Source of the DNA: Spisula solida
Taxonomy: Eukaryota > Mollusca > Bivalvia > Venerida > Mactridae
DNA: 64,000 bases
Direction: 5' to 3'
Assembly: GCA_947247005.1 (NCBI GenBank)
Contig: OX365949.1
Location: 3,234,001 to 3,298,000, forward strand
Each line of letters starts with the position of its first letter. The first letter of the stretch is position 1. Below, piece after piece: positions 22,201-34,000 of this stretch. The notes beneath the pieces were generated by a model. That model made no database searches. It was not told where the DNA came from and worked only from the letters and a program-made list of their open reading frames with translations. Position numbers and translations under genes: made by a program.

Positions 22201-24429
22201 ACATGTAGACTTTATGTTGGTGTAGGCGTTCCTCATGCTGTTTGTAAGTTGTAGGGTATAAATAACACGTGACGAGATGAAAAAATGGTGTTCACAAAGA
22301 CATCGGGTGCGGATTCTGCTCGTGACGCCACATTTGTTATCACACAATATTCTTCGATTTGTTCTCACATCGAAGGTAACGATATTCATGTGACTAATCA
22401 CATTTCCAGACAAGGTTGTCTGTGAATACGTTTCTTTTCAAAATTTGTAAAAACTCGATTCAATAGTGTTTTACGTCGTTTCAAATTACGTAAGATGATT
22501 ATTCCTTATGTGCCCGTATTTTAGTAATACGACGCCTTATAAGGCATTAACTTCTCAACCCTTTCAGCTTACTAAGTCACTGTCGTTTGATCCGGCGTTT
22601 TAATGTGCGACTTGTGTCGCCTGCAGTTTCCTCCCATGTAAAGCCGTTATACAGATTATACGTTCACGACCGTCAAGAACTCTCCTGACCTCGCAGTGTT
22701 CATAAATTTAAGCGATTATAAAGCTTAGCGTGTATCAAAGATATGAAAGGACGATTTAGGAATGTAGTGTGCAAGGCAAAATATTAGTTCTACGTCTTCC
22801 TAACAATATGTTACCAACATATGCAAAACAGTGAAACCGGCATTCGTTTTGTATGTATGTTAATTCCCGGTAAACGTTTTCCGCATGATACAGTAACACA
22901 GTTTTCTTTTGTGTGTTCCTTTGTGTGACTTTCGTGTGTTCTGCTGTTCCTGTTCGAACTGGTATTATCTCTTACAAGATTGCGTAACCTGACAAATCGT
23001 ATGCTCGTATCCAAGTGTGATATGGAACATTTCTTGTTTAGTAAATGAGTAGTTGAGGCGATGCCCGTTCTATCCATCAGAATCTTTCGACCATGTATTA
23101 AACTTGCCAACGCATACAAAGAACACTTTAAAGAAGCTTCACGTTGGAATACAGCTCGTTTGTTCAGATACCGATATGCGTTCTGTTGATGTAGCTTAGG
23201 ACAACGGCTATTCTCTTGCGTTACAATTTCGTTTGCTAGCCAACTTTCACCTGTGTCAGTATGGTTTTATCAGTTTGATGGAAGTTTTATTTCATTGTGT
23301 ATCTCCAGCAATAGCGTAATTCTCATTTTCATACTGTTGTCGACTATTGATGTTGCCAGCTTCCACCGTATGACAAGTTGCTTATTGGATGTCCGTATAT
23401 AGTATACTGAAAGGTGTAACTACATCCTAAGCTTGATCCATACTAGAAATTGCGAACTACGCAAATACATGTTGATAATGTATAAATGACAGAGGTAAAT
23501 CATTCCGTGTGAAACTTAGATACATACAATGTACATCATGTTACTACTACAATAAATTTAGTTTTTGTCCTTGGAATGCATTACGTTATGCACATGCTCA
23601 TTACTTTATAATATGACAAAGAAATGTATCCTCGTTATCATGCGTATACACAAATATAACTGCTGTGCATACAAATACATTTATAATAAATTCCACAACT
23701 TTGTTACGTGTGGAGTTAAGTTGACATTTTTAAAACATATTTTCGGACGATTTCGCTTATCCAATAATAGGTCCAATATAATAACTAATCGGGCAGAGAA
23801 GCCAGCACTCATCAGAAGAAGCGAAGCATGAAATTTACTAAAAGGAGCAAACATAAAAGAAAAAAATACAGACTAAAAGTACTAGGCACAATAACATATA
23901 CAAAATGAACAAGAAAAAATGCAACTTTTCAGTTGAAAAAACGCAACACCCTACCCACAACAGCATGTCGTCTTAGTCAGACAAACATAACCGGGGTAAG
24001 AGTCAGACAGCAATAAATCTAAATAATGACCACACCAGGAAGAGCATTTCGAAACAAGACATTTGTTTACAAATTGCTTATCTGTATTAAAGCGGGTCGG
24101 GTCAAAATCACAGTAAAGTTTTATCAGCTCAATTGCAATGCTCAACCAAGTTAGAAGTAATGATTAGTCCAAAATATACCCGAGCTAAAATGTAGGACCA
24201 ATCTAAAGTATAACGTAATTTAAAATGTTGGTCCAGACTAGCAGGCGAGCTCGATAATGTTTATGTTAGATAATCAAGTTTTCAGGAACGGTGGACTACA
24301 AATGGTTACTGTCGTCTACATTTTTTTCATTTCGAAATACAAGCAAAAAATCCTTTTCATTTTTACATGTCAAAGCTAAATATGGCCAGAATCTTTAATT
24401 TAAAGAATCTTGCTAGAATTGATAAACAA
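19233..24429. other. Unassigned 5.2-kb interval
   Basis: No gene, RNA or clear repeat found. All open frames are under about 105 codons, without domains, and often T-rich. Confidence 0.45.
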
Positions 24430-24725
24430 TGAGTTACTGTACCATTATAATGTATAATCGGTTTAAAAAGGACCATCGCTTAACAATAAGTGCCATTGCA
24501 ATGAATAATCAACATTTTATGACCATTGCTTAACAATGAGTATCATTGCTATGTAAAATGGACTCAAATATAAGGACAATTGGAATGTATAATCGACTTA
24601 AACATAGACACCATTAACATATGACACATGGAAATGCATAACCGAGTGTAAGCTATGAATAATTCCAATGTATAATCGAAGAAATAATATGAATCATTAC
24701 AATGCATAACCGAATGAGAAATATT
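24430..24725. repeat. Degenerate tandem repeat, roughly 45-50 bp
   Basis: Words such as CAATGTATAATCG, CAATGCATAACCGA and GGACCATTGCTTAACAAT recur about six times at irregular 40-55 bp spacing. Divergence is high, so unit length is approximate. Confidence 0.5.
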
Positions 24726-24842
24726 AATAAGCAGAGCTATAACTAAGGTTAAATGCAATACATTACAGAGTTAAAATGAAGGACCATTTTTTGTAGCGTG
24801 TCAGTGCGACAATATAACATATAACACATATCATAACCTTAA

Positions 24843-25163
24843 ATAGGCATGCCCTGGAACTGACGTGTCTCGAATAGCAATCAAATTGGTATAATTTTAA
24901 TACCTAAGTCAAATAATGAAAGCCATGTAAAAAGTTATGAAATATCCCGCTAGTTTTTTTAAAAAAAAACATTTGAAGCATAACTGAACATCGTTGTCGT
25001 CAATAAAATACAAATCGATATACAAAATATCGAAGCACGCGTTATAGGGTAAATTTTTAAGTCAAATTCTTCTTTGACTTTTCGGTAATAGTTGGTTTTA
25101 CAAGTGGTAAACGTAATTGTGTTGTATGCAAACTAAGACACTCAAGTTTCTGGGCATGCCCCT
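24843..25163. mobile_element. TTAA-flanked MITE (321 bp)
   Basis: The left end (TTAA then ATAGGCATGCCCTGGAAC at 24839) matches the inverse of the right end (CAGAAACTTGAGTGTCTT read inward from TTAA at 25164-25167), giving imperfect TIRs of about 35 bp. TTAA duplications are typical of piggyBac and some Kolobok-type elements. Non-coding. Confidence 0.72.
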
Positions 25164-25389
25164 TTAAAGGTAGAGTTAAACAGGTTCGCCGGAGATAACA
25201 CTAGCCTTTGTTTACAAAAAAAATGAAAATCAAATACATTTTCGATATTCATGTTTGTTCAATCTTGTGCATAAAAATTATACACTTTTAATGATATACT
25301 CTTTAAATCTACACTGATAACTGGCGACCAATCGACCGTGCAGTGTTTATAATTTGCTTTGTTTATTTATTGAAAAGGCTAGAGTATTA

Positions 25390-25597
25390 CTCCAACGCGA
25401 TAAATTGCAGTACAAAAACAAACACAATATTGCCTATATTTTTGTTATGGATTAAAATCAAGGACCTTAACACTTACCAATGAAAGCATTCAAACATTTG
25501 ACACAACATATAAAGTTTTCATGGTCCTAAATATTCAGAAACGATAAATATAGCGGATTTTGTGTTTGTTTTTGTATTGCAATTTATCGCGCTAGAG
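25390..25597. mobile_element. MITE family 1, copy 2 (208 bp)
   Basis: Same ends and interior as the copy at 19026-19232 (shared inner words TTGCCTATATTTTTGTTATG, CCTAAATATTCAGAAACG and TATAGCGGATTTTG). Flanked by TTA on both sides. The TIR here is CTCCAACGCGATAAATTG and its inverse. Confidence 0.9.
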
Positions 25598-25617
25598 TTA
25601 TAATCCCCGGCGAACTA

Positions 25618-26486
25618 CACTCATTAAAAGTTATAAGTACACCAACTTTTTACCCATGTATCTTTTTATTATACATGACAGCTTGTTAATGTTTTGCATG
25701 TGTTCATGCGAGTAGTATAACCACAATATCCGATAATTGGATATCTGTATTTGGCTTGGTGTAAGCAGTTAAGCGTGAATTCTCAAAATTCAGAAAAATG
25801 CACGTGCACAACACTGTGTATTGTACAATCTCTCTAAATGTTGATTACACATTGTCCAGCAATACCAAACCCCAAAAACATAAAATCTTAAGAGTTCTGA
25901 TTACAAAAAGAACAAAAGATGTTTGTAAAATATGCATGTCTCATGACAACCGAATAGCCATGTATACTTAATCCGTCCCGACCTTGACCTTTGACCTATA
26001 AATTTGTAGAAGCCTTCTCTGCATAACCAGCAACCAGTCTGTGACGTTTTACTATCTTGGGATCCATCGTTCTTACATTGTGAATCAGAAACCGTTGTGT
26101 ATTAGAAGGTCATGGTAATTTTGACCTTTGAACCATAGCGACCTCAAAATCAATGGGGGTCATCTACTGATGATGAACAACCTCCACTTAAAGTTTGTGG
26201 GTTCTAGGTCCGTTCGTTTTTGAGTTATTGATCGGAAAACATTTAGTCTACCAAACCGACTGATCGACATGCATGTGTTTAGTAATAATTAAACGATACG
26301 GAGACACAAAATACTTCACTACTTACAATTCCTAACATGTTTAAATAATAACTTCAAAATAAACATAAAATCATACATGTTGTAGATCTAAATTGCGTAA
26401 TATTTTAAGCTAGAAGCAAAATGATATACACTATTTGCATGTATCGCTATTTACTGTGTTGGTGTACTTATAACTTTTAATGAGTG
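25618..26486. mobile_element. TIR element with perfect 29-bp ends and TA flanks (869 bp)
   Basis: The sequence starting CACTCATTAAAAGTTATA at 25618 is the exact inverse of the sequence ending at 26486 (31 bp counting the flanking TA on each side). TA flanks suit Tc1/mariner-type insertion; the CACT terminus could also suggest a CMC relative. There is no transposase. It contains the GACCTTGACC-type dispersed repeat at 25978-26262. Confidence 0.87.
25978..26262 (+). repeat. Dispersed GACCTTGACCTTTGACC-type repeat
   Basis: It starts GACCTTGACCTTTGACC and goes on with CGACCTCAAAATCAATGGGG, GTCATCTACTGATGA, TTTTTGAGTTATTGATCGGA and GACTGATCGACATGC. From memory, repeats with these words in this order are very common in bivalve genomes. 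25985-25997 reads, on the minus strand, AGGTCAAAGGTCA, a perfect DR1 nuclear-receptor site. It is nested in the TIR element at 25618-26486. Confidence 0.65.
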
Positions 26487-27775
26487 TATACATGTTACTA
26501 CATGACTCGTGAACTGGTCAACAAAACTAGAAAATGTGATACAGCATAAACTATCCATTTGCAATAGGAAATATATGATAAGTGAACTGTAATCTTCGTA
26601 ATACTTATACCGACGACTACATTGTGTATGTATTCTGTATAGCAGGCGACGTGGTAGTAATCCCGATACTCAGCTCCATTAAGTGGTTTCAACAGTTTTC
26701 GTTTTGCAATGACGGAACTGAAACCATCATAAGGCTCTGAGAGAAACCTCAGAATACACGACATATCATTTCCATCCGAGCGTTAGTCTAGCTTTTAGTT
26801 TCAGTGTATCGAAATTAACACCGTGAGCGATGGTGGCGATATATTCAAAGTCCTCATTGTGACGTCTCGTTTAGGCACTGTAGTATGTTAAAACTACATG
26901 TATATGAAATACATGTCTAATGTAAGAATATTTTAATAAATAAACAGTACACCATGTTTACATAATTTAGTATGCGTAATGTCACCTGGCCATGTAAATA
27001 CGCGTACATTAAAGGTTCGAGTTTAGAGTAAGTTTTTTATATAAATATACATTTCCGGATCAATTGGTCTTATGACCCATGAAGATAGTACGTTAACCAT
27101 TGGTGATCCCTAAAGATATGTCAGCAGTACCAGTGGCCACCGTAACTGAAGAGACTCGCGGTGAATAAGGCGACATATTTCTTAACTTTCTTTTACTTAT
27201 TTCTATTTATTTCCATTCATTTCTTATTTTTCTTTTTAATAGTAACTATCCATCACATAAAAGTCAAGTGTGACTGGAATGTATGTATATGTAGATAGAA
27301 AACAAAAATTATACAAATACACATCTTTATGGAAAAAGATAACTGCAAATAAAAGGGCCCAATTCACGACAGTTTGTAAATTAAAATATATAAATTTCGG
27401 TTAAAGATAAAACAGTTTGACCTTTAAGCTAATCCACTTTTGCGACATTTCAAATCATACGAAATGACATTTCGAAATTACAGCTAATATAAAGAAGTTC
27501 ACATCTCTATTGTACAGGGTTTGACATTGAGCAATATTAGAAACGCGCAGAACTGCACGTTCTACGTTCGATGACCTAACAATGTTGCAATGCAAACTGG
27601 TCCGAGTGCGTTTCTATATGTTTGTCTATCTAAGATTGTATTTGTTCAATCGATAGGGGGATATGAAATATGCTAACTGGCCACATTGCGCTCGCACTTA
27701 ATTGCATAAACCTGTGGAGAGGGTTTGAAGTCAAACACGACACTTTAGTTTTATACTTGATCATTGCATGTAGCT
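26487..27775. other. Unassigned AT-rich interval
   Basis: No supported gene; the minus frame 26498-26764 has no recognisable domain. Confidence 0.5.
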
Positions 27776-27779
27776 TTAA

Positions 27780-28721
27780 AGGTGCTGCCTCACAGATTTG
27801 GCTAATATATTTGAACGACGTAATTTTCATACCTAACCAAGTATTTATACAAGTCAAATAGTTCCTGCGAGCAAATGATGTACCGACTTCATTTGACAGA
27901 GAATTGACAGGATCTTCGACCTTCTATCTGCATAATTCAACAGCTAATGTGTATAAAATTAAGCATGAATATCTAAAAATTGTGAGAGAAAAATAAGCGC
28001 GATAGGCCGGTAGCTTTCAAATTGGAAAATCTATATGCACGATAATTTGACATACGAAATTTATCAATAAATTGTTAAATAATTTTATGTATAACAAACC
28101 AATTTTCAAGACACTTAATTGCATATTATGACTCCCTTGTTCCATATAATATGTATATGCTTATAAATAAAACCTCGTATCAGTTCATCAAAAGGTATTA
28201 TCATAAGACATGTTTTCAGTGTTCAACAATATCAAAGATCATAAACCAATGCAGCTGCAGTAACCTGCTGTTTAGATCCATGGTCTCAATATTGCCTAGA
28301 GCGCTCACTGAAATTTCGGACAGTTCTGATTTCTTCGGTAAATAAACTATTGCAATGCGACAAAGACCGATGTTATCCGCATGGAATAATGGAATTAGTC
28401 TGGTTCACGACATTCTTACAAAATGCATCTTGTTTTGGATTTATTTTTTGAAATCGTAAACCATCGAGAACAGGTCACGTGCCCCTCCATGGACTTATTA
28501 CTTAAGGCAATCCAATATACCTGCTCGCTCAAGGCTCGCAGGTAATAATAGAATAATTGGATGTAAAAATACTAAATAACTACAAAATGTTGATGTTTCG
28601 CAAGTTTTTTTAATGTCAACGTGGTTGTTAATGGCATATACAGGCAGCTATTCCAAAATTACGCGAATATTTGACAATTTTATTCTATTTTTGCAATACA
28701 CCAATATGTGAGCCAGCACCT
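27780..28721. mobile_element. TTAA-flanked TIR element (942 bp)
   Basis: TTTAAAGGTGCTGCCTCACA at 27775 matches the inverse of TGTGAGCCAGCACCTTTAAA at 28707-28726, with two mismatches over 24 bp. TTAA lies at both ends (27776-27779, 28722-28725). Non-coding. It holds an inner inverted repeat (ACCTGC...GCAGGT, 28519-28541). Confidence 0.75.
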
Positions 28722-28868
28722 TTAAAATAAATAAAATATAAAAAAAAAACTAAAATACATCTTTTATACCTTTAATATTAACGAACATTTAAACTTTAAA
28801 TTGAGATATAAACTTTGAAACCATAACTAGTCGTTTTTCCCCTATGTTGTAATACATGTAGACTTCCG

Positions 28869-28985
28869 ATTTCAAAAACGTTATAATAAGTATAGAGAAA
28901 CAAAGATAAATGTCAACAAAAACACGTGTAGAAATTAATTATATAGTATATTTAACGTTTCGGCATTTTGCCTTCATCAGGAAAT
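28869..28985 (-). ncRNA. Hammerhead-ribozyme-like motif (Penelope-type context)
   Basis: On the minus strand: CTGATGA (28980-28974), a GGCA/TGCC stem with AAA loop (28972-28962), then GAAAC (28961-28957). This is the hammerhead core CUGANGA-stem II-GAAAC. Helix I could form from ATTTC (28985-28981) and GAAAT (28873-28869), and helix III from ACGTTA (28958-28953) and TAACGT (28883-28878). Departures from the canonical form: one extra A before stem II, a loop of about 70 nt on helix III, and three extra U before the expected cleavage site. Such motifs are known in Penelope-like retroelements and retrozymes. No Penelope protein is seen nearby, so this may be a decayed end. Confidence 0.5.
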
Positions 28986-29119
28986 ACATATAAAGTAATG
29001 TAATTTTTTTATGATAAGTATACAATGGATAACAACAATAATACAGACACGATTGTGTTGATTCATTGGAAATCAATATTGATAAAAAGTAGAAACAATA
29101 TAACTACTAAATAAATATT

Positions 29120-29163
29120 AAGGCGCTGTATATATCTTACAGTAAGATAAATACAGCGGCCTT
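29120..29163. repeat. 44-bp near-perfect palindrome
   Basis: AAGGCGCTGTATATATCTTAC pairs with GTAAGATAAATACAGCGGCC and TT around a single central A. It lies 135 bp from the hammerhead-like motif. Confidence 0.85.
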
Positions 29164-29340
29164 GATAATTTAAATCACATTCCTGGTTTCCGGACTTAAA
29201 TAGACAAACATAAATCTACAAAGTACATATACAGTAGAAAGTGCACCGTCCATTATCTATCGTATATTTACACACATACAAATTTTCGTACACTATGTTG
29301 TCACTTTCTTAACATGTATTACTGTATATTCAAACGTATG

Positions 29341-29525
29341 CAATACTAGATGATTAATTTATGTTGCTACCCTCGTATAGAGTTGGCAGTAGCATGTGAA
29401 ATACTAGATATATAATTTATGTTGCTACCAGCGTATAGAGTTGGCAGTAGCATGTGAAATACTAGATATATAATTTATGTTGCTACCCGCGTATAGAGTT
29501 GGCAGTAGCATGTGAAATACTAGAA
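29341..29525. repeat. 58-bp tandem repeat, three copies
   Basis: The unit begins TTATGTTGCTACC (29359, 29417, 29475) and includes GTATAGAGTTGGCAGTAGCA and TGTGAAATACTAGATA. Copies 2 and 3 are almost identical; copy 1 starts from a diverged edge. Confidence 0.93.
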
Positions 29526-30018
29526 ATATTACCGAAATTAATATTGTTTAAAATTAACCATAAATTGCATGCTTGGTGCATAAGAGTCGGTAGCATCACA
29601 AAAGTTTGTATGTTGATAGTCTTGAGTAAATATGAACACATCCGTCCATATACATGAACTTTATACTTTATGTCAGAGTAATAACTAGCACTTTTGGTAA
29701 GATGCTTGTAATTGAATGCGCTTATTGGTTAACTTAATAACATAAGTACTTCATTTTATTTCTATAAATCTAGACAAATGAAATACTCGTAATGATATGT
29801 GCAATACCACATTGTAGTTGGTCAAGAGTAGAAAGTCCAGTGTAGCAATACCACGTGACGTTTGGCTAGGTCGAAATTTGTCAACATCGGAAAACAATAG
29901 CCATAAGTATTTTATTTCTACCACGATTTCTATGAATATACGCCACGCTTAGGGGAAAAGTTTTTGCTTTCCATGACATATAAGATCTTTTTCGCGTTTT
30001 TTGAGGTTTTGTCAAGCA

Positions 30019-30053
30019 CCCTGTGAAACCTTGGAAAAACAGGTTTCACAGGG
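30019..30053. other. Perfect 13-bp stem-loop
   Basis: CCCTGTGAAACCT (30019-30031) and AGGTTTCACAGGG (30041-30053) are exact inverses with a 9-nt loop TGGAAAAAC. It is not followed by a U tract. It could be a structured RNA or foldback remnant. Confidence 0.7.
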
Positions 30054-30784
30054 CTACACTGTAGTTAAAACAGGTAGAAGCCGTACGCGTCTGCACAATT
30101 TTATATACATGTACTTAATTTTATTCTATTAAATTTAAGTAGCTTCACTCTGTATCAATTCAGATTTACGCGACATGAACATCCGTTGGATAGAAAGACG
30201 GATGATGGTAACGTTAATGTTGTGGGAACAGCAACCTTAGGCAGATCATAAATTTAACTGTTACATCATGCAGTCAATTACAATCATGTGTTGTATGTTC
30301 ATACATTTTGTAAACTGTAATCGTTGCTGACACCATACATCATGTAAAGACTTAAAGTTTAAAAATCTAAATCCTGTAATATCTTTATTATAATATTAGT
30401 TATGCATAGTTATGTTTCTAGTTCATTGTTCATTGTTGATGATCTTATGGAAGATTGGTGTATACATGTATTGTCAAATGAGTTTGCTCGTAAAATAAAG
30501 TCTTTATTATTATTCGGGAGGGGGTATTTATTTTGTAGACGGACCGTACAAACAAATTCTCAAATTAATCAAACGCATATAAATTTCACTTTATTTAATC
30601 CACGCTTGTAAATTATCACCGTCGAAATGATTTGCAATTCCAAGAATGGTGTCTGGCCTGGTTGTAAGCAAGCTCAATGTTGGTGTTAAAGCTATAGCAA
30701 GCCAACTGAACTACAGTGTTACCTTGTATCGCAGTGTAACTGAGAGCGTGGTCGGTAAGGTGGTACAACGATCGACCCGCTGCT

Positions 30785-31050
30785 GTTTTGCAGTTGTTGC
30801 ACTCTTTTCCAGTGCTGTAATGCAGTTATTGTCCTCTTTTCCAGTGCAGTATTGCAGTTATTGCCCTCTTTTCCAGTGCAGTATTGCAGTTATTGCCCTC
30901 TTTTCCAGTGCAGTATTGCATTTACTGCCCTCTTTTCCAGTGCAGTTATGCAGTAATTGCCCTCTTTTCCAGTGCAGTATTGCAGTAATTGCCCTCTTTT
31001 CCAGTGCAGTATTGCAGTTATTGCCCTCTTTTCCAGTGCAGTATTGCACT
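30785..31050. repeat. 32-bp minisatellite, about eight copies
   Basis: The unit reads CTCTTTTCCAGTGCAG then TATTGCAGTTATTGCC, with a strict 32-bp period (CCAG at 30809, 30841, 30873 and on). Because 32 is not a multiple of 3, the open frames through it change reading each unit and are not a real gene. On the plus strand each unit contains a pyrimidine tract plus CAG, a good 3' splice-site match. Confidence 0.93.
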
Positions 31051-34000
31051 TCTGGTAACTGTTACAATATCACTCACTAATAGACGTGTTAAACATGAAA
31101 TGTTTTACAAGAATCTGCTGTAATAAAGTGGTTGCGTAAAAAGTATGTCGTACATAAAGGGTTTAAAGAAAGTTCGTTCCGGTCAGAAAGTATGGCGTAT
31201 TTTTTTACCAAGCAAAATATGACGAAATTTGGAACAAAGGTACAATACTAAATTTAGGACCTGTGGATTATTTTTTCTTGGATTCCGTTCTGATGGGCAC
31301 CTCTGCCATGGATTTATATATAACGCGAGTGTAAGCTTACGTTAACGTAACGCCGGATGCCATTTCGAAGATGAGTCGACAAACAGAAATAGCTGCAAAA
31401 ATGAACCATAGTCGGATTTAGGCATTTTAAACATTCATATTGTTAAACAATAGGTTATGGTTAAAGTTATCGATTGCTAACAGACGGGTACTCATATAAT
31501 TGGAACACAACGATGAATTTGTAAGTATCGATTTCGTCGAACCTGACGTGACGTAAACGTCACGCGAAGTAAAGAAAATGACCGACTGTAAAAATATAAC
31601 GGCAGAAAATTACAGGAACAACTTCTACGAACATCAAAAGGCATTGGCGAAGACATGCCAAATTTTTTAAGTAAAGAGTAACTAGATAACTCCAAAAGTA
31701 AAGAAACATCTCAATAGACAAAAACGCGTCATTTTGGTAAAACGCGTATATGGGAAAACAAAAGTCATTTATTGGCAAAACGAAAACTCTAACAGTCTCA
31801 TAACATTCATGATGTTTTGTTTTAATTATAAGGCTAAATATCAGTTTAGTTCATAACAAGTTTAAAACATACCAAACGATACAGTGAGGGAATAACAAAG
31901 GGAGTATTTCGAACTTTACCCGGTAAGACGTCGATTACGTCATCTTCGAAACAAAATAAACAAATTGATTCATTGCGTTTGAAAAAATATTGACAGTCAA
32001 ATGAGATAGTATTGTAACACATAATGATGTCATTGTACCAGGAGACTGAATTCAAAATTTGGTGCGAATATATATTTTTTTTTTGTCTACAAAAGCTTTT
32101 CAAAAAACCGGTACACCCTTTATAAAGACAAAATACGATGGAAATACTAATGATACAGACAACACCAACCTAACTCAGGGCTCAGGGCGAGGTTATGACG
32201 TTTTTATGATTTAAGTCAATTCAGGAGGGTAATTGAAAACACGTACATAATTTAATAAATAAGGCTTGCTTATAGTTGTTTACCAATTTTATGCTTTATT
32301 GGGAAAGAGTTATGTCAGCCCCGCCCAATGCCTCCCCCCATTCGTATCGTATTAAGTTATATATGTGTCATCAGTAACTTTATAGTTGAAGGTTTTTCAT
32401 CAAGTCCTACTCAATAGTGTAATTGAGTTGTCAAGCTACGTATCATAGTCTGGTCGGCAGAGAGGTGTGAATACTAATTGAATTTACGGCTAGTTCTATC
32501 ACGTGTACTACTCACTATCCACTTCCTTATTTACCGGTGTGAGGGGATGTGACAAGATAATCCACTTACCAGTTTGACCAAGGAGCAGTAGTACCGTTTC
32601 ATCGCTGGTTGATATATGACATCACAGGGCGAGTTCATGAAATACGAGGTGTTGCGTAAATTCCGTCAGATGTGATAAGATTAGGACATTCGGTTTCCCG
32701 TAAAGACCAGTTCTAATAAAATTAATGTTAGTAATGAAAAAATAAATTTAGAGGGCTATTTTGATGTCTGTATCATTGCCTTCTTGTATTTATAACGTGA
32801 ATGTGATGAAAACTGGTTCATGATTAAACAACACAGATGTTTCATTACAAGACAAGAACACACTTAAACATAATGGCTATGACGCTAGATGATGATTATT
32901 ACAAATGATGTCATAATAAAACGGAAATATTATTATGTCAACTTCTTGACACTATATAACAAGTGGCCAGGAAATCTCAAAAATACAAGTCAAGTTCATG
33001 AACAGATGAGTTAAACGAATTAACAAATTATACCGTTTTTTGTCTTGTTATATTCAGTCTGTATTTCTACAGGGAATTATGGTTGTCTAAAAGATAAGTA
33101 TAGATAATCGGACAGGGACGACAAGATGGGCGCGCGCGGCTATATTTCTGAACTAAAGTCGTTGATCTTTTCTCTAATATCATCTAAGCCCTTGTATGTA
33201 CGTTTTCGTCCATCGGAGGTGATTCAATATATATGTTTCTCACATGTCCACCTACAAGACTAACATACTATCCTGATTGATTCTGTATTTTGAAAGGGTA
33301 ATTTATACTTCTTTGCATTACTATTCCACGAAGTACAAAGTCCTGGAGAAAAGAAAGGTATTTGACATTCAGAACAGTGCCACGTATTTTCCGTATTAGA
33401 AACATGTTTGGAAACTAATATCACATTATGAATAATATTTTAGTTGTTAGTTGTACCGGTAATTCAGAAACAGAAACGAATTATTAACTAATATCATTTT
33501 TTGTGCGTGTATAATAAATATGTAAAGGGAATGGCGTACTAACATAGCCTCATATATTCCAGTGATTTGGTTACCACAGCATGTTACGTGTGCGTATATA
33601 CCTCGATTTGGGAATTTGATAATTTCATAAAAACTTCTGTTAACGTCATTTAGAGCAGTTTCCTTTCCAGCTAATTAGTTTTATACAAAATGAATACTAG
33701 CCACCAAACATAAATAAAATCTCTGAGCTAACTGTACTGGTATTTTTAATATACTCGTATAAAGAATGAGCCATAATGTGGTAATATGGAATGTGTTAGT
33801 AAACATACGAAAAGCAGCACATATCAGCTAAATAAGGACTTTGCACCTTGGCACCCAAGGATTGGTTGATGTAAAGTTCGGAGTAGAAACAGTAAAAGAC
33901 ATTCAGCATTTTACCAAATACCGTATATGACATTTATACATAACACGTTATCTCCTAGTAAACTCATGTATACCTTAGGAAAGTCGGTACATTTACACAA

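Noticed and set aside
23805..23820. TCATCAG words elsewhere (23811, 41513, 42292, 51700, 52455, 62446) as ribozyme cores
   Set aside because: None is accompanied by a stem II and GAAAC at the right distance on the same strand.
30646..31080. 144-codon plus frame with cysteine and phenylalanine-rich repeats
   Set aside because: It runs through a 32-bp minisatellite, so the repeat is read in three successive frames; no domain or start context supports a gene.
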